A stretch of DNA of 64,000 bases. Source: Roseovarius indicus. Its GTDB lineage: Bacteria > Pseudomonadota > Alphaproteobacteria > Rhodobacterales > Rhodobacteraceae. Both the position numbers and the translations under genes were made by a program. Where the stretch lies: the NCBI RefSeq assembly GCF_008728195.1, contig NZ_CP031598.1, positions 2,604,001-2,668,000 of the forward strand. The letters run 5' to 3'. The notes below the pieces were generated by a model that saw only the letters and a list, made by a program, of their open reading frames with translations, searched no databases and was not told the DNA's origin. How positions within the stretch are numbered: the first letter of the stretch is position 1; each line of letters begins with the position of its first letter. Shown here in pieces: positions 1-10,807 of the stretch.

Positions 1-1631
1 TCGGGCAGGAATTGCCGCCGACGCTCAAGGCGCGGGTGCTGGCGGTGCAGGGGATGATCGGGGCGGCGTTCTTCGCCTTCATCCTGTTCACGTCGAACCC
101 GTTCCTGCGCATGGCGGTGCCGCCGTTTGACGGGCAGGACCTCAACCCGCTGTTGCAGGATCCGGGCCTCGCGTTCCATCCGCCGTTCCTCTACCTCGGC
201 TATGTCGGGCTTTCGATGACCTTCTCCTTTGCCGTGGCCGCCCTGATCGAGGGGCGGGTCGATGCGGCATGGGGCCGTTGGGTGCGGCCCTATACGCTGG
301 CGGCGTGGATGTTCCTGACCATCGGAATCGGGCTGGGCTCGTGGTGGGCCTATTACGAGCTGGGCTGGGGCGGGTTTTGGTTCTGGGACCCGGTGGAGAA
401 CGCCAGCTTCATGCCGTGGCTGATCGCGGCGGCGCTGCTGCATTCGGCCGTGGTGGTGGAAAAGCGGGAAAGCCTGAAAAGCTGGACAATCCTGCTGGCG
501 ATCATCGCCTTCGGGTTCTCGATGATCGGGGCGTTCATCACCCGATCGGGCGTGATCACCTCGGTGCATGCCTTCGCCTCTGACCCGGAGCGGGGCGTGT
601 TCCTGCTGATGATCCTGGCCGGGTTCATGATGCTGGGGCTGACGCTGTTTGCCGCGCGAGCCAACGTGATGCAGTCGAAGGGCGTGTTCGGGCTGGTGAG
701 CCGCGAGTCGGTGTTGGTGGTGAACAACCTTTTGCTGGGCGTTGCGGCCTTCGTGGTGTTCGTGGGCACGATCTGGCCGCTGATTGCCGAGATGTTCTTT
801 GACCGGAAGCTGTCGGTCGGGGCGCCGTTCTTCAACATGGCCTTCACACCGTTCATGATCGTTCTTGGCCTGGTCCTGCCCGTTGGGGCGATGCTGTCGT
901 GGAAGCGGGCCCAGATGGGCCGTGTGCTGCGCAAGCTGGCGCCGGCGTTCGTGCTGGCGCTGGCCGTCGGTGCGCTGGCGTGGGCCATGCAGACCGGGCG
1001 CAGTGCCGTCGGGCCCGTGGGGCTGTTCCTGGCGGCCTGGCTGATCGGCGGCGCGATCACGGATATCTGGTCGCGCACCGGGCGGAGCGGCGACAAGCTG
1101 GGCCGCCTGCGGCGCCTGCCGCGGGGAGACTGGGGCAAGACGGTGGCCCATGCCGGGCTTGGCGTGACCATGGCGGGTGTGGCCGCGATGACGGCGTGGC
1201 AGGTCGAGGATATCCGCGTGGTTCAGGAAGGCGAGAGCTTCGAAGTGGCGGGCTTTACCCTGACACTGGATGATGTGCGCCGGGTCGAAGGGCCGAATTA
1301 TCGTTCGACGACTGGGGATTTCACGCTGGCCAAGGATGGCAGCGAGATTGCCAGCATGCATCCGGAGAAGCGCGTTTACCCCGTCGCGGGGATGCCGACG
1401 ACCGAGGCTGCGCTCGATAACGGGTTCCTGCGCGATGTCTACGTTGTGATCGGCGATCCGCAGTCGGGTGGTGGCTGGGCCGTGCGGACCTATTACAAGC
1501 CGCTGGCCAACTGGATCTGGGGCGGCGCCATCCTGATGGCGCTTGGCGGGGCGTTGTCGTTGTCTGATAGGCGGTATCGCGTGGCCGCGGGCGCGCGGCG
1601 GACGAAGGCACAGGGAGTGCCGGCGGAATGA
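1..1631 (+). CDS. ccmF: Cytochrome c-type biogenesis protein CcmF (5' end outside window)
   Basis: This is the heme-handling membrane subunit of the System I cytochrome c maturation complex, which works with CcmH to attach heme to apocytochromes. About 540 residues are visible. The frame is open to the left edge, so the start is missing. The tryptophan-rich WWD signature is clear (WWAYYELGWGGFWFWDPVEN), with many hydrophobic segments before and after it and a C-terminal soluble loop. It overlaps ccmH by 4 bases, so the two are translationally coupled. The product call is secure. Confidence 0.95.
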   Translation, partial: GQELPPTLKARVLAVQGMIGAAFFAFILFTSNPFLRMAVPPFDGQDLNPLLQDPGLAFHPPFLYLGYVGLSMTFSFAVAALIEGRVDAAWGRWVRPYTLAAWMFLTIGIGLGSWWAYYELGWGGFWFWDPVENASFMPWLIAAALLHSAVVVEKRESLKSWTILLAIIAFGFSMIGAFITRSGVITSVHAFASDPERGVFLLMILAGFMMLGLTLFAARANVMQSKGVFGLVSRESVLVVNNLLLGVAAFVVFVGTIWPLIAEMFFDRKLSVGAPFFNMAFTPFMIVLGLVLPVGAMLSWKRAQMGRVLRKLAPAFVLALAVGALAWAMQTGRSAVGPVGLFLAAWLIGGAITDIWSRTGRSGDKLGRLRRLPRGDWGKTVAHAGLGVTMAGVAAMTAWQVEDIRVVQEGESFEVAGFTLTLDDVRRVEGPNYRSTTGDFTLAKDGSEIASMHPEKRVYPVAGMPTTEAALDNGFLRDVYVVIGDPQSGGGWAVRTYYKPLANWIWGGAILMALGGALSLSDRRYRVAAGARRTKAQGVPAE

Positions 1632-2080
1632 AGCGGCTGATCCTTGTTCTGTGCGTTCTGGCGGGGCCGCTCTTTGCCGTTCAGCCGGACGAAATGCTGG
1701 ATGATCCGGAGCTGGAGGCGCGGGCCCGGGAAATATCCTCGGGCCTGCGCTGTCTTGTCTGCCGCAACGAGAGCATCGACGATTCGAACGCCGAACTGGC
1801 AGGGGATCTTCGCGTGCTCGTGCGGGAGCGTCTGCTGGCCGGGGACAGCAACGAGGAGGTCGTCGATTACATCGTCGACCGCTACGGGGAATACGTGCTG
1901 TTGAAGCCGCGCGCCGGCGGCTCGAACCTGGTGCTCTGGCTGGCAGGGCCGGCGATGCTGTTGCTGGGCGCGGGCATCGGGTTCGTCTTCGTGCGCCGCC
2001 GCTCGACGGCCACGCAGGAAGCCGAGGCGACGCTGACCGACGAGGAACAGGCGCGCCTGCGGGAGATCATGAAGGAATGA
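1628..2080 (+). CDS. ccmH: Cytochrome c maturation protein CcmH
   Basis: This 150-residue membrane-anchored thiol oxidoreductase helps reduce apocytochrome cysteines before heme attachment. It has an N-terminal signal/anchor, the LRCLVC redox motif at about residues 40-45, and one transmembrane segment near residues 101-122 followed by a short acidic tail. Length and layout fit the short CcmH/CycL form, without the C-terminal TPR part of E. coli CcmH. The ATG overlaps the ccmF stop. Confidence 0.93.
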   Translation: MKRLILVLCVLAGPLFAVQPDEMLDDPELEARAREISSGLRCLVCRNESIDDSNAELAGDLRVLVRERLLAGDSNEEVVDYIVDRYGEYVLLKPRAGGSNLVLWLAGPAMLLLGAGIGFVFVRRRSTATQEAEATLTDEEQARLREIMKE

Positions 2081-2152
2081 CGCATCGTCGGGCTTGGCCC
2101 GCACCGGGTTTTCCGGCTAGACCTTTGACGTGAGACAGGAAAGGCGGGCCAG

Positions 2153-2932
2153 GTGAAACAGTACGAAACCATTTCTCTTGAAATCGAGGACGATATTGCC
2201 GTTCTGCGGCTTGACCGGCCCGACCGGATGAACGCGCTCAGCACGCAGATGCGGGCCGAGGTGGCCGATGGGGTGCGTTTTGCCGGGCAGGAGGCGCGGG
2301 TGGTCGTGCTGACGGGCAATGGCAAGGCCTTCTGTTCGGGGCAGGATCTTTCGGACAGTGGCAATGCCGCCGCCCTCGATCTCGAACGCGTTCTGCGGGA
2401 CGAATACGTGCCCATGCTCAAGGCGATCAGCGACTGCCCGGTGCCGACCATCGCCGCCGTGAACGGGCCGGCCGCGGGCGCGGGGGCAAACCTTGCGCTG
2501 GTGGCGGACGTGGTGATTGCCACGGAAAGCGCCTATTTCCTGCAGGCCTTTACGCGGATCGGCCTGATCCCCGATGCCGGCGGTACGTTCTGGCTGCCGC
2601 GCCAGATGGGGGCGGCCAAGGCGATGGGAGCGGCGCTGTTTGCAGAGCCGATCACCGCGCGCGAGGCAGACCAGTGGGGCATGATCTGGGAGGCGGTGCC
2701 CGATGCGGAGTTCGACGCGCATTGGCGCGCCCGGGCCGAGCATCTGGCCAAGGGGCCGACAGCGGCCTATCGCAACCTGAAACAGGCGATCCGGGAAAGC
2801 TGGGGCAACGGGATCGATGCTCAGCTCGACCTCGAGGCGCGGCTTCAGGGGGAATGCGGCAATTCGCGAGACTTCAAGGAAGGCGTTGTCGCGTTCCAGG
2901 AGAAGCGGAAGGCGAATTTCGAGGGGCGGTAG
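2153..2932 (+). CDS. Enoyl-CoA hydratase/isomerase family protein (PaaG-like)
   Basis: A 259-residue crotonase-fold protein that starts at GTG. Family marks are the oxyanion-hole loop GKAFCSGQDL, the second oxyanion segment with GPAAGAGANLAL, and the helix FTRIGLIPDAGGTFWLPR. The sequence resembles PaaG, the ring-opening isomerase of phenylacetyl-CoA breakdown, but no other paa genes are nearby, so the substrate is uncertain. It stands alone, 72 bases after ccmH. Confidence 0.85.
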   Translation: MKQYETISLEIEDDIAVLRLDRPDRMNALSTQMRAEVADGVRFAGQEARVVVLTGNGKAFCSGQDLSDSGNAAALDLERVLRDEYVPMLKAISDCPVPTIAAVNGPAAGAGANLALVADVVIATESAYFLQAFTRIGLIPDAGGTFWLPRQMGAAKAMGAALFAEPITAREADQWGMIWEAVPDAEFDAHWRARAEHLAKGPTAAYRNLKQAIRESWGNGIDAQLDLEARLQGECGNSRDFKEGVVAFQEKRKANFEGR

Positions 2933-2938
2933 GCCCCG

Positions 2939-3322
2939 TCAATCGTCGGATTGCGTGATCGCCACGTGATCGAGCGAGAAGCCCATGCTTTCGAGGTGAA
3001 GCACGGCCATCGGTTTTCCGTTGGCCAGCAAGGCGCTTATGGCGCGGTCTTCATCCGTTTCTATGCTCAGGTCGGGCATGGCTGCGCCGGATTCGAATTC
3101 CAGCGTCAGGATGTGTTCGCGCGGGTCGAACCCTTCGATACAGATCGGGCTTTCATCCTCGCTCCAGTAGCCGGCGCGTGCCGGGGAGGCCTTCAGAAAG
3201 GCTGGCAAGCCGCCGTGACCGGCAGGCGCTACCGCCTCTGCCTGAGGGCGGTCGGGGTCCGCAGGCCTGCGCAACAGGGGCGCTTGGGGCCATGGGGAGG
3301 TGTGTGTGGCTCGATAGGTCAT
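2939..3322 (-). CDS. Hypothetical protein
   Basis: A 127-residue protein with no family I recognise. The N-terminal third is rich in proline and alanine. The C-terminal part looks folded, with alternating hydrophobic and acidic stretches (EHILTLEFESG, PMAVLHLESMGFSLDHVAI). The opposite strand also has an open frame here, but this strand gives the more protein-like sequence. An upstream ATG at 3331 is an alternative start. Confidence 0.5.
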   Translation of the reverse strand: MTYRATHTSPWPQAPLLRRPADPDRPQAEAVAPAGHGGLPAFLKASPARAGYWSEDESPICIEGFDPREHILTLEFESGAAMPDLSIETDEDRAISALLANGKPMAVLHLESMGFSLDHVAITQSDD

Positions 3323-3425
3323 TTTCTGCATTCCGCCTGTCTACCGAGGCCGTATGGCAGAATGAGGGAAAACAGATGGTAAATCCGGGCCGGTTTCATG
3401 CCGCGGATTTTACGGGACTGTCACG

Positions 3426-3457
3426 AAAAACCCCGGGCAGGGTGGGCCTGCCCGGGG
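3426..3457 (-). terminator. Rho-independent terminator of gltA
   Basis: Read on the minus strand, an 11-bp perfect stem (CCCCGGGCAGG with its complement) and a 5-base loop are followed by TTTTT. It lies about 28 bases beyond the gltA stop. Confidence 0.9.
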
Positions 3458-3484
3458 TCGCAATGCATGGTGTCTCGCCTTGGC

Positions 3485-4780
3485 TCAGCGCTTTTCGATA
3501 TCCACGTAGTCGCGCAGGGTGGCGCCCTGGTAGAGCTGGCGCGGGCGGCCGATCTTGAGTTGGGGATCGGCGATCATTTCCTTCCACTGCGAGATCCAGC
3601 CGACCGTGCGGCTGAGAGCAAAGATCGGCGTGAACATCGAGGTGGGGAAGCCCATCGCCTCGAGGATGATGCCCGAGTAGAAGTCGACATTCGGGAAGAG
3701 CTTCTTGTCGACGAAGTAATCGTCTTCCAGTGCGGCCTTCTCGAGCTCCTTGGCGACCTGGAGGGTCGGGTTGTCCTCGATGCCGAGCAGGTCGAGCACT
3801 TCGTCGGCCGACTGTTTCATCACCTTGGCGCGCGGATCGAAGTTCTTGTAGACCCGGTGGCCGAAGCCCATCAGGCGGAACTCGTCGTTCTTGTCCTTGG
3901 CGCGGGCGATGTATTCGGGGATCTTGTCGACCGAGCCGATCTCGCGCAGCATTTCGAGACAGGCCTGGTTGGCGCCGCCATGGGCCGGGCCCCAGAGACA
4001 GGCGATGCCCGCCGCGATACAGGCGAAGGGGTTGGCGCCCGAGGAGGAGGCCAGACGCACGGTCGAGGTCGAGGCGTTCTGTTCGTGATCGGCATGGAGG
4101 GTGAAGATCCGGTCCATCGCGCGGCTCAGGATCGGGTTCACCTCGTAATCTTCGGCCGGAACGGCAAAGCACATGCGCAGGAAGTTCGACGCGTAGTCGA
4201 TATCGTTGCGCGGGTACACGAAGGGCTGGCCGATGGAATACTTGTAGGCCATCGCCGCGATCGTCGGCATCTTGGCGATCAGACGGATCGAGGCGACCTC
4301 GCGCTGCCACGGGTCGTTGATGTCGGTCGAGTCGTGGTAGAAGGCCGACAGGGCCCCGACCACGCCCACCATGATCGCCATCGGGTGCGCATCCCGGCGG
4401 TAACCGCGGAACAGGAAGTGCATCTGTTCATGCAGCATGGTGTGGTTGGTCACACGATCCTCGAAATCCTCGAGCTGGGCCGCCGAGGGCAGTTCGCCGT
4501 AAAGCAGCAGGTAGCAGACTTCGAGGAAATGAGATTTTTCCGCCAGCTGGTCGATGGGATAGCCGCGGTGAAGCAGCTCGCCCTTGCCACCGTCGATGAA
4601 GGTGATGGTGCTGTCGCAGCTTGCGGTCGAGGTGAAGCCCGGGTCGTAGGTGAACACGCCCGCCTGCCCATAGAGCTTGCGGATGTCGATTACGTCGGGG
4701 CCGGCGGTTGGCGATAGGATCGGCAGTTCGTAGTCGGTACCGTCGATCGTCAGCGTCGCGGATTTGTTACTGTCAGCCAT
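3485..4780 (-). CDS. gltA: Citrate synthase
   Basis: Condenses oxaloacetate and acetyl-CoA in the TCA cycle. The 431 residues match the hexameric type II bacterial enzyme. Visible active-site segments include the histidine-rich HADHEQNAS, the GPAHGGANQ loop and the aspartate region NVDFYSGI, plus the FGHRVYKN motif. It has its own terminator and is followed upstream by gltX on the same strand. Confidence 0.97.
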   Translation of the reverse strand: MADSNKSATLTIDGTDYELPILSPTAGPDVIDIRKLYGQAGVFTYDPGFTSTASCDSTITFIDGGKGELLHRGYPIDQLAEKSHFLEVCYLLLYGELPSAAQLEDFEDRVTNHTMLHEQMHFLFRGYRRDAHPMAIMVGVVGALSAFYHDSTDINDPWQREVASIRLIAKMPTIAAMAYKYSIGQPFVYPRNDIDYASNFLRMCFAVPAEDYEVNPILSRAMDRIFTLHADHEQNASTSTVRLASSSGANPFACIAAGIACLWGPAHGGANQACLEMLREIGSVDKIPEYIARAKDKNDEFRLMGFGHRVYKNFDPRAKVMKQSADEVLDLLGIEDNPTLQVAKELEKAALEDDYFVDKKLFPNVDFYSGIILEAMGFPTSMFTPIFALSRTVGWISQWKEMIADPQLKIGRPRQLYQGATLRDYVDIEKR

Positions 4781-4854
4781 AGGGGTACTCCCTCTTCGCG
4801 CCCGCGCGGAAATTCGCAGTCGGGCAGGTTTCTTTCATCTGGCCTTTCGAGAGG

Positions 4855-6264
4855 TCAACCTTTCTCGCAGGCGGCATCCCCGAGCCGGGCGAGGGATTCC
4901 TCTCGTCCCAGCACGAGCATCATATCGAACACGCTAGGTGTCGCAGCCCGGCCGGCCAGTGCGGCCCGCATCGGGCCCGCCAGCTTGCCGAATTTGGTAT
5001 CAATGGACTCGGCGAACTGCATGGCGGCAGCCTCCAATTCCTCACGGGTCCAAGTAGCATTTTGCAGATGCGGCGTCAATTGGGCCAGTATACCACGGGA
5101 TACATCGTCGAGGTTCTTCGCCGCCTTCTCGTCAGGCTCGATTGGCCGATCCGCCAAGATAAATTCTGCCTTTTCAAGGAGTTCCGGAAACGTCTTGGCC
5201 CGCTCCTTGAGACAATACATGCCCGCGGCGAGCAAGGCTGTCTTTGCGTCAGGCAAGGGCGGCTCGCCGGTGACCGCAAGGTAGGCCTGAAGCTCATGCA
5301 GCAGCGCAGCATCGTCGGATGCGGCGATGTGCTGGCCGCTGAGGTTGTCGAGCTTCTTGAAATCGAACCGGGCGGGCGATTTGCCGATGCCGTTGAGGTC
5401 GAACCAGTCCTGCGCCTGCGCATCGGTGAAGAACTCGTCGTCGCCGTGGCTCCAGCCCAGGCGGGCGAGGTAGTTGCGCATGCCCGCGGCCGGGTAGCCC
5501 ATGCGCTGATACTCCTCGACGCCGAGCGCGCCGTGGCGTTTCGACAGCTTCTTGCCGTCGGGGCCGTGGATCAGCGGAATATGGGCGTAGACGGGCAGGG
5601 GCCAGCCCATCGCCTGGTAGATCATCATCTGCCGGGCGGCGTTGTTGAGGTGGTCATCCCCCCGGATCACGTGCGTGACACCCATGTCATGATCATCCAC
5701 GGCGACGGCCAGCATGTAAACCGGTGTGCCATCGCTGCGTAACAGGACCATGTCGTCGAGCTGGTCGTTGCGGATGGTGACGTCGCCCTGAACCTCGTCG
5801 CGGATGACGGTGCTGCCGTCGCGCGGGGCCTTGATGCGGATGACATAGGGCGCATCCGGGTGGGTCGAGGGATCGGCGTCGCGCCAGGGGCTGCGGAAGA
5901 GGGTCGAGCGGCCCTCGGCGCGGGCGGCCTCGCGGAAGGCTTCGATTTCCTCCTGTGTCGAGAAACACTTGAAGGCTTCGCCCTTGTCCAGAAGTTCGCG
6001 CGCCACCTCGGCATGACGGTCGGCACCGGCGGCCTGGCTGACGGCCTCGCCATCGTGATCCAGGCCAAGCCATTCCAGACCGTCCAGGATGGCCTGCGTC
6101 GCCTCGGGGGTGGAGCGGGCACGGTCGGTGTCCTCGATCCGGAGCAGGAACTTGCCGCCACGCCCGCGTGCATAAAGCCAGTTGAACAGCGCCGTCCGGG
6201 CCCCGCCGATGTGCAGAAAGCCGGTGGGAGAAGGGGCAAATCGGGTGACGACTGTCTCGGACAT
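4855..6264 (-). CDS. gltX: Glutamyl-tRNA synthetase
   Basis: Class I aminoacyl-tRNA synthetase of 469 residues. The start at 6264 is chosen because the product then begins [20 protein letters not shown], the canonical N-terminus with the HIGH-type motif as HIGG. An open frame extends further upstream but reads as low-complexity. The KMSKS-type motif is KKLSKRHG. The upstream region is divergent with comEC. Confidence 0.96.
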   Translation of the reverse strand: MSETVVTRFAPSPTGFLHIGGARTALFNWLYARGRGGKFLLRIEDTDRARSTPEATQAILDGLEWLGLDHDGEAVSQAAGADRHAEVARELLDKGEAFKCFSTQEEIEAFREAARAEGRSTLFRSPWRDADPSTHPDAPYVIRIKAPRDGSTVIRDEVQGDVTIRNDQLDDMVLLRSDGTPVYMLAVAVDDHDMGVTHVIRGDDHLNNAARQMMIYQAMGWPLPVYAHIPLIHGPDGKKLSKRHGALGVEEYQRMGYPAAGMRNYLARLGWSHGDDEFFTDAQAQDWFDLNGIGKSPARFDFKKLDNLSGQHIAASDDAALLHELQAYLAVTGEPPLPDAKTALLAAGMYCLKERAKTFPELLEKAEFILADRPIEPDEKAAKNLDDVSRGILAQLTPHLQNATWTREELEAAAMQFAESIDTKFGKLAGPMRAALAGRAATPSVFDMMLVLGREESLARLGDAACEKG

Positions 6265-6372
6265 GTCGGGCAGGGTCCTTTCTGGATTAACCTTTCGGTA
6301 ACGGTTTTGGGGGATAGCGAACGGATCAGTTTTCCATGACTGTCTATCGGCCCGCCGGAGGGGAAACAAGTC

Positions 6373-8379
6373 TTGGAACTCGTCCATAGCGCCGTTTCCG
6401 CATGGCTGGCACAGCGGGGGCACCTGTTTTGCTGGACACCCGTGGCGCTGGCCGCGGGGATTGGTCTGTACTTTGCGTCGAAGGTCGAACCGACGACGAG
6501 TCATTATCTCTGGATCGGCGGTCTGGGTGTGCTGTGCATCGCCCTGGCGCTGCGGGCGGGGGCCGTGGTGTCGCCGGCTTTCTGGGCGGTGGCGCTTGTC
6601 TGCCTGGGCATCTGCATCGCCGGCGCGCGGGCGCATCTTGTCAAGGCGCCGGTGCTGACATGGCGCTATTATGGCCCGGTGGAGGGGCGCGTTACGGGGA
6701 TCGACAGATCGGGGTCGGATGCGCTGCGGCTGACGCTCGATCGGGTCGTGCTGGCGCGTGTCGCGCCCGAGCGCACCCCGGCGCGGGTGCGCGTGTCATT
6801 GCACGGCGCGCAGGGCTGGCTCACGCCCGGCCCGGGGATGAGGGTGATCCTGACAGGGCACCTGTCGCCCCCGTCAGGCCCGGTCGAGCCGGCCGGGTTC
6901 GACTTTCAGCGACATGCGTGGTTCGAAGGGCTGGGCGCGGTGGGATACACGCGAACGCCGGTTCTGTTGCTTGAGCCTGCCGGGGGCGGGCAATGGCTGT
7001 TCAAGGCGCGGATGTGGTTGTCGCAGAGGGTGCAGGCGACCTTGCCGGGGGAAACCGGGGCTTTCGCCGCGGCCATCATGACGGGCGACCGGTCGGGTAT
7101 CGGGCAAGACACGTTGGAGGCGCTGCGGATATCCAACCTGGCGCATCTGCTGGCCATCTCGGGGCTGCACCTGGGGTTGCTGGCCGGCGTGGTCTTCGGG
7201 GCTGTCCGGCTGGCGTTTGCGGCTGTTCCGTACCTGGGCCTGCGTCTTCCGGGCAAGAAGATCGCCGCCTGTGTCGCGGTTCTCGCGGCTGCCGGGTACT
7301 ATGCGCTGTCCGGGGGTAATATCGCAACCGAGCGGGCCTTCATCATGGTCGCGGTCATGCTTTGCGCGGTGATGGCCGACCGGCGGGCCTTGTCGCTGCG
7401 AGCCGTGGCCCTGGCCGCGCTGATCGTGCTGGTCCTGCGGCCGGAAGCCATGCTGGGGCCGGGGTTCCAGATGTCGTTCGCGGCGACGACCGCCCTGGTG
7501 GCCGTCTTTGGCTGGTTCCGCGACCGGGAGATATCGCTCGGCCCGCGATGGCTGCGCCCCGCCGTGGCGGTCGCGGTCTCGTCGCTGGTGGCGGGGCTGG
7601 CCACGGCGCCCTTTGCCGCGGCACATTTCAACCAGATCGCGCATTTCGGGCTGCCCGCCAACCTGCTGAGCGTGCCGTTGATGGGGGTGCTGGTGATGCC
7701 CGCCGCGCTTGTCGCGGTGTGCATTCTGCCCTTTGGGCTGGAGGGGCTGGCGCTTTGGGTGATGGGGCAGGGGCTGGCGTGGATCCTGGGTGTTGCACAT
7801 TGGATCTCGGCACTGGAAGGCGCGCGCGGCACCGTGGCGGGGCCGGGGCCGGCCGTTCTGCCGCTGATCGCCCTCGGGGCGCTCTTGTTGATCTTGTGGC
7901 AGGGGCGCCTTCGGGTTGCCGGGCTTCTACCCGTCGCGGCCGGTTTCCTGCTGTGGTGGCAGGCGGAGCGGCCGGATGTCCTGATCTCGGACAGCGGCAC
8001 GCTGGTCGGGGTCATGACAGAGGAGGGGCGCGCGCTGAGCAAGCCTCGTGGTGCGGGATTCGTGGCGGATATCTGGCTTGAAAACGATGGCGACGCGGCC
8101 GTGCAGGAGGCGGCCCATGCCCGCTGGCCAGATGTGGCCGATACCGGCTGGCCCGTGTTCGCCATGTCGGGCAAGCGTGCGGCAGAGGCGTTGACCACCT
8201 GTCGGCCCGAAGACTGGGTCGTTCTGACGGCGGCCCCGGTCTCGGACCTGCCGTGCCACGTGTTCACGCCGGAAACGCTGCGCGAGACCGGCGCTGTTGC
8301 CCTGTTCCGGGAAGACGGCAAGATCCGCCAGGTCACCGCGCGCCAGGTCACCGGCGCGCGGCTCTGGAACACTCAGTAG
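6373..8379 (+). CDS. comEC: ComEC/Rec2 family DNA-uptake channel protein
   Basis: A 668-residue polytopic membrane protein expected to carry single-stranded DNA across the inner membrane in transformation, and in roseobacters in uptake of gene-transfer-agent DNA. The order is an N-terminal hydrophobic pair and DUF4131-like soluble domain, then the competence domain with [20 protein letters not shown] near residues 250-270, then a polytopic core. The C-terminal domain (about residues 535-668) sits where other ComEC proteins have a metallo-beta-lactamase fold, but I see no HxHxDH motif. The start is TTG. The 3' end overlaps lexA by 7 bases on the other strand. Confidence 0.9.
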   Translation: MELVHSAVSAWLAQRGHLFCWTPVALAAGIGLYFASKVEPTTSHYLWIGGLGVLCIALALRAGAVVSPAFWAVALVCLGICIAGARAHLVKAPVLTWRYYGPVEGRVTGIDRSGSDALRLTLDRVVLARVAPERTPARVRVSLHGAQGWLTPGPGMRVILTGHLSPPSGPVEPAGFDFQRHAWFEGLGAVGYTRTPVLLLEPAGGGQWLFKARMWLSQRVQATLPGETGAFAAAIMTGDRSGIGQDTLEALRISNLAHLLAISGLHLGLLAGVVFGAVRLAFAAVPYLGLRLPGKKIAACVAVLAAAGYYALSGGNIATERAFIMVAVMLCAVMADRRALSLRAVALAALIVLVLRPEAMLGPGFQMSFAATTALVAVFGWFRDREISLGPRWLRPAVAVAVSSLVAGLATAPFAAAHFNQIAHFGLPANLLSVPLMGVLVMPAALVAVCILPFGLEGLALWVMGQGLAWILGVAHWISALEGARGTVAGPGPAVLPLIALGALLLILWQGRLRVAGLLPVAAGFLLWWQAERPDVLISDSGTLVGVMTEEGRALSKPRGAGFVADIWLENDGDAAVQEAAHARWPDVADTGWPVFAMSGKRAAEALTTCRPEDWVVLTAAPVSDLPCHVFTPETLRETGAVALFREDGKIRQVTARQVTGARLWNTQ

Positions 8380-9071
8380 GTGCGGATCAGGCCCACGAGC
8401 CTGCCCTGCACGCGCACCTTGTCCTCGGGGAGGACGCGGGTTTCATAGGCCGGGTTGGCGGCCTCGAGCGCGATGGCGTTGCCGTTGCGGTAGAATTTCT
8501 TGAGCGTCGCTTCCTGATCTTCGACCAGCGCCACGACGATGTCGCCGTTATCGGCGACCTCGGTCTCGCGGATCACCACGATGTCGCCATCGTTGATGCC
8601 GACGCCGATCATCGAATCGCCTTTGACTTCAAGAGCATAGTGGTTGCCCTTGCCGCTCAGCATGTCGCCGGGCACGGCGACGTTATGGCTGGCATGGGCG
8701 ATGGCCTCGATCGGGACACCGGCGGCGATACGGCCCATCAGCGGAAGTTCCGCCAAGGCGGCGTGCCCGACCGGCAGGGCATTGGCAGGGGGTGTCGCCT
8801 CTGGCTTGTCGCCTTCGATCACCCGGGGCTCGAACCCGCCGGCCTTACCGCCCAGGCTTTCCGGAAGCTTCACGATTTCCAGCGCCCGCGCCCTGTGGGC
8901 GAGGCGGCGGATGAAGCCGCGTTCCTCGAGCGCGGTAATCAGCCGGTGAATACCCGATTTCGACCGCAGGTCGAGCGCATCCTTCATCTCGTCGAAACTG
9001 GGTGGCACGCCATCGCGTTGCACCCGTTTATGGATGAATTCCAGCAGATCGAGCTGTTTCTTGGTCAGCAT
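8373..9071 (-). CDS. lexA: LexA repressor
   Basis: SOS master repressor of 232 residues. It has an N-terminal winged helix (starts [14 protein letters not shown]), a linker, and the autocleavage/protease domain with GDSMIGVGI (nucleophile Ser) and a later Lys in [15 protein letters not shown]. The start at 9071 gives the family N-terminus; an in-frame upstream ATG would add 24 atypical residues. A LexA box lies 35 bases upstream, so it is autoregulated. Confidence 0.96.
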   Translation of the reverse strand: MLTKKQLDLLEFIHKRVQRDGVPPSFDEMKDALDLRSKSGIHRLITALEERGFIRRLAHRARALEIVKLPESLGGKAGGFEPRVIEGDKPEATPPANALPVGHAALAELPLMGRIAAGVPIEAIAHASHNVAVPGDMLSGKGNHYALEVKGDSMIGVGINDGDIVVIRETEVADNGDIVVALVEDQEATLKKFYRNGNAIALEAANPAYETRVLPEDKVRVQGRLVGLIRTY

Positions 9072-9105
9072 GTTGCACGTCCTCCGTGACCATACGTTTA
9101 CGTTT

Positions 9106-9120
9106 GTTCTACGCATGTTC
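9106..9120 (-). promoter_or_regulatory. LexA (SOS) box upstream of lexA
   Basis: GTTC-TACGCAT-GTTC matches the alphaproteobacterial LexA site GTTC-N7-GTTC exactly. It lies between moeA and the lexA start, as expected for autorepression. Confidence 0.88.
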
Positions 9121-9161
9121 CCGTTTTGTGTCAACTCTGCCAAGCAAAGTCTGTGGATAAG

Positions 9162-10334
9162 TCAGATCGGGATGTACTCGATCGTCTCACCCTTTGCGCG
9201 GGGCGCATCGTCGGGCGGGCGGATCATGAGGGCGTTCGCCCGGGCCAGCACCGAGAGGAGCGAACTGTCCTGCCGGTCTTCGGCGAGGATCGTGCCATCG
9301 GCGACGGTGGCGCGCATGTAATGCTCGCGCGGGCCGCCCTTGTCGATGTCCTGCGCGAGGCGGGCCGAGCGACGAGGCGCGGGGGCCTCGCCAAGGCCAA
9401 GCATCAGCCGGATCATGGGTGCAAGGAAGACGTGGCCGCAGACCATGGCCGACACCGGGTTGCCGGGAAGGCCCACCATTGCCGCCTGGCCCATCCGGCC
9501 CGCCATCAGCGGTTTGCCGGGGCGCATGCGCACCTTGTAGAAACTGCGCTCCATCCCGAGGCTGGCGGCGACATCGCCCACCATGTCATGATCGCCCACC
9601 GATGCGCCGCCGATGGTGACGACAAGATCGGCGCCCTCGGCAAGGTCGAAGGCCGTTTCGAGGGAGGCGGTGTTGTCGCGGGCGATGGGCAGAAGCCGGG
9701 CAGTGGCGCCCATCTCTTCGAGCATGGCCTTGAGGCCGAAGGTGTTGGAGGCGATGATCTGGTCCGGCCCCGGGTCTTCGCCCGGCATGACCAGTTCGTC
9801 GCCGGTCGAGATCAGCGCGACGACAGGTTTGCGGGCCACCATCACCCGCGGGATGTTCATCGCCGCCAGAAGCGCCACATCCGACGGTGTGAGGCGGCGT
9901 GGCGCTTTCATTGCGTCGCCCACGGAGAAATCGGTGCCCTTGCGGCGGATATGCGGGCCTTCGTCAAGCTGGTCGCCGAGGGTGATCGTGTTGCCTTCGC
10001 GTGCCACGTCTTCCTGGATGACGACGCGGTCGGCCCCGTCGGGGACCGGCGCGCCGGTAAAGATGCGCACGGCCTGGCCCTGGCTGAGGCCGCCCGCAAA
10101 CCCGTGACCGGCCGCTGCTTCGCCGATCACGGATAACCGGGCGCCAGGCACGGCATCGGATGACTGCACGGCATACCCGTCCATCGCGGAGGCGGAAAAC
10201 GGCGGCTGGTCACGCCGGGCGGTGACGGTTTCGGCAAGAACCCGGCCGCAGGCGTCCTGCAGCGGTGCGGACTCGGCCTCAAGAGGGGCAACGAGCGAGA
10301 AGAGGTGCGAGAGTGCCTCGTCGACCGAGATCAT
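9162..10334 (-). CDS. moeA: Molybdopterin molybdenumtransferase MoeA
   Basis: Inserts molybdate into adenylylated molybdopterin. The 390-residue protein shows the family segments [31 protein letters not shown] and the nucleotide-binding [11 protein letters not shown], and ends with the [10 protein letters not shown] region and a C-terminal beta domain. It overlaps moaC by 4 bases and is the fifth gene of the trpG-trpD-trpC-moaC-moeA cluster. Confidence 0.95.
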   Translation of the reverse strand: MISVDEALSHLFSLVAPLEAESAPLQDACGRVLAETVTARRDQPPFSASAMDGYAVQSSDAVPGARLSVIGEAAAGHGFAGGLSQGQAVRIFTGAPVPDGADRVVIQEDVAREGNTITLGDQLDEGPHIRRKGTDFSVGDAMKAPRRLTPSDVALLAAMNIPRVMVARKPVVALISTGDELVMPGEDPGPDQIIASNTFGLKAMLEEMGATARLLPIARDNTASLETAFDLAEGADLVVTIGGASVGDHDMVGDVAASLGMERSFYKVRMRPGKPLMAGRMGQAAMVGLPGNPVSAMVCGHVFLAPMIRLMLGLGEAPAPRRSARLAQDIDKGGPREHYMRATVADGTILAEDRQDSSLLSVLARANALMIRPPDDAPRAKGETIEYIPI

Positions 10335-10807
10335 ATCGCCTCGTACCGCCCTGATTTTCCACCATCTTTCAGGATCACGCGGGTGCCGCCGATCTCCATC
10401 GCGCGATCGACGGCCTTGAGCATGTCATAGACCGTCAGCGCCGCGGTGCTGACCGCTGTCAGCGCTTCCATCTCGACCCCGGTCTGGCCGGTGGTCTTGA
10501 CCGTGGCTTCGATGCGAACACCGGGCAGATCGGTATCGGGCGTCAGATCGACCGTGACCTTCGTCACTGGCAGCGGATGGCAGAGCGGGATCAGCTCGGC
10601 CGTCTTCTTGGCGCCCATGATCCCGGCGAGCCGGGCCACGGCCAGAACGTCGCCCTTCTTGGCGCGGCCTTCCGTCATGATTTCAAAGGTTTCACGGGCC
10701 ATCTTCACATGACCTTCGGCGACGGCGACGCGGGCGGTTACCTGCTTTTCGGAAACGTCGACCATATGCGCATGGCCATCGCCATCGAAATGGGTCAGCC
10801 CGCTCAC
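10331..10807 (-). CDS. moaC: Cyclic pyranopterin monophosphate synthase MoaC
   Basis: Second step of molybdenum cofactor synthesis, forming cyclic pyranopterin monophosphate. The 158 residues are the normal length. They begin [18 protein letters not shown] and carry [13 protein letters not shown] and the [17 protein letters not shown] segment. It overlaps trpC and moeA by 4 bases each, so it is translated within the trp cluster. Confidence 0.96.
   Translation of the reverse strand: MSGLTHFDGDGHAHMVDVSEKQVTARVAVAEGHVKMARETFEIMTEGRAKKGDVLAVARLAGIMGAKKTAELIPLCHPLPVTKVTVDLTPDTDLPGVRIEATVKTTGQTGVEMEALTAVSTAALTVYDMLKAVDRAMEIGGTRVILKDGGKSGRYEAI

Noticed and set aside
2951..3382. Plus-strand frame opposite the 127-residue hypothetical protein
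   Set aside because: The minus-strand product looks more like a protein and the plus-strand frame has no ribosome binding site, but neither is certain.
3398..4717. 439-codon open frame antisense to gltA
   Set aside because: Shadow of the citrate synthase gene, with low-complexity product and no ribosome binding site.
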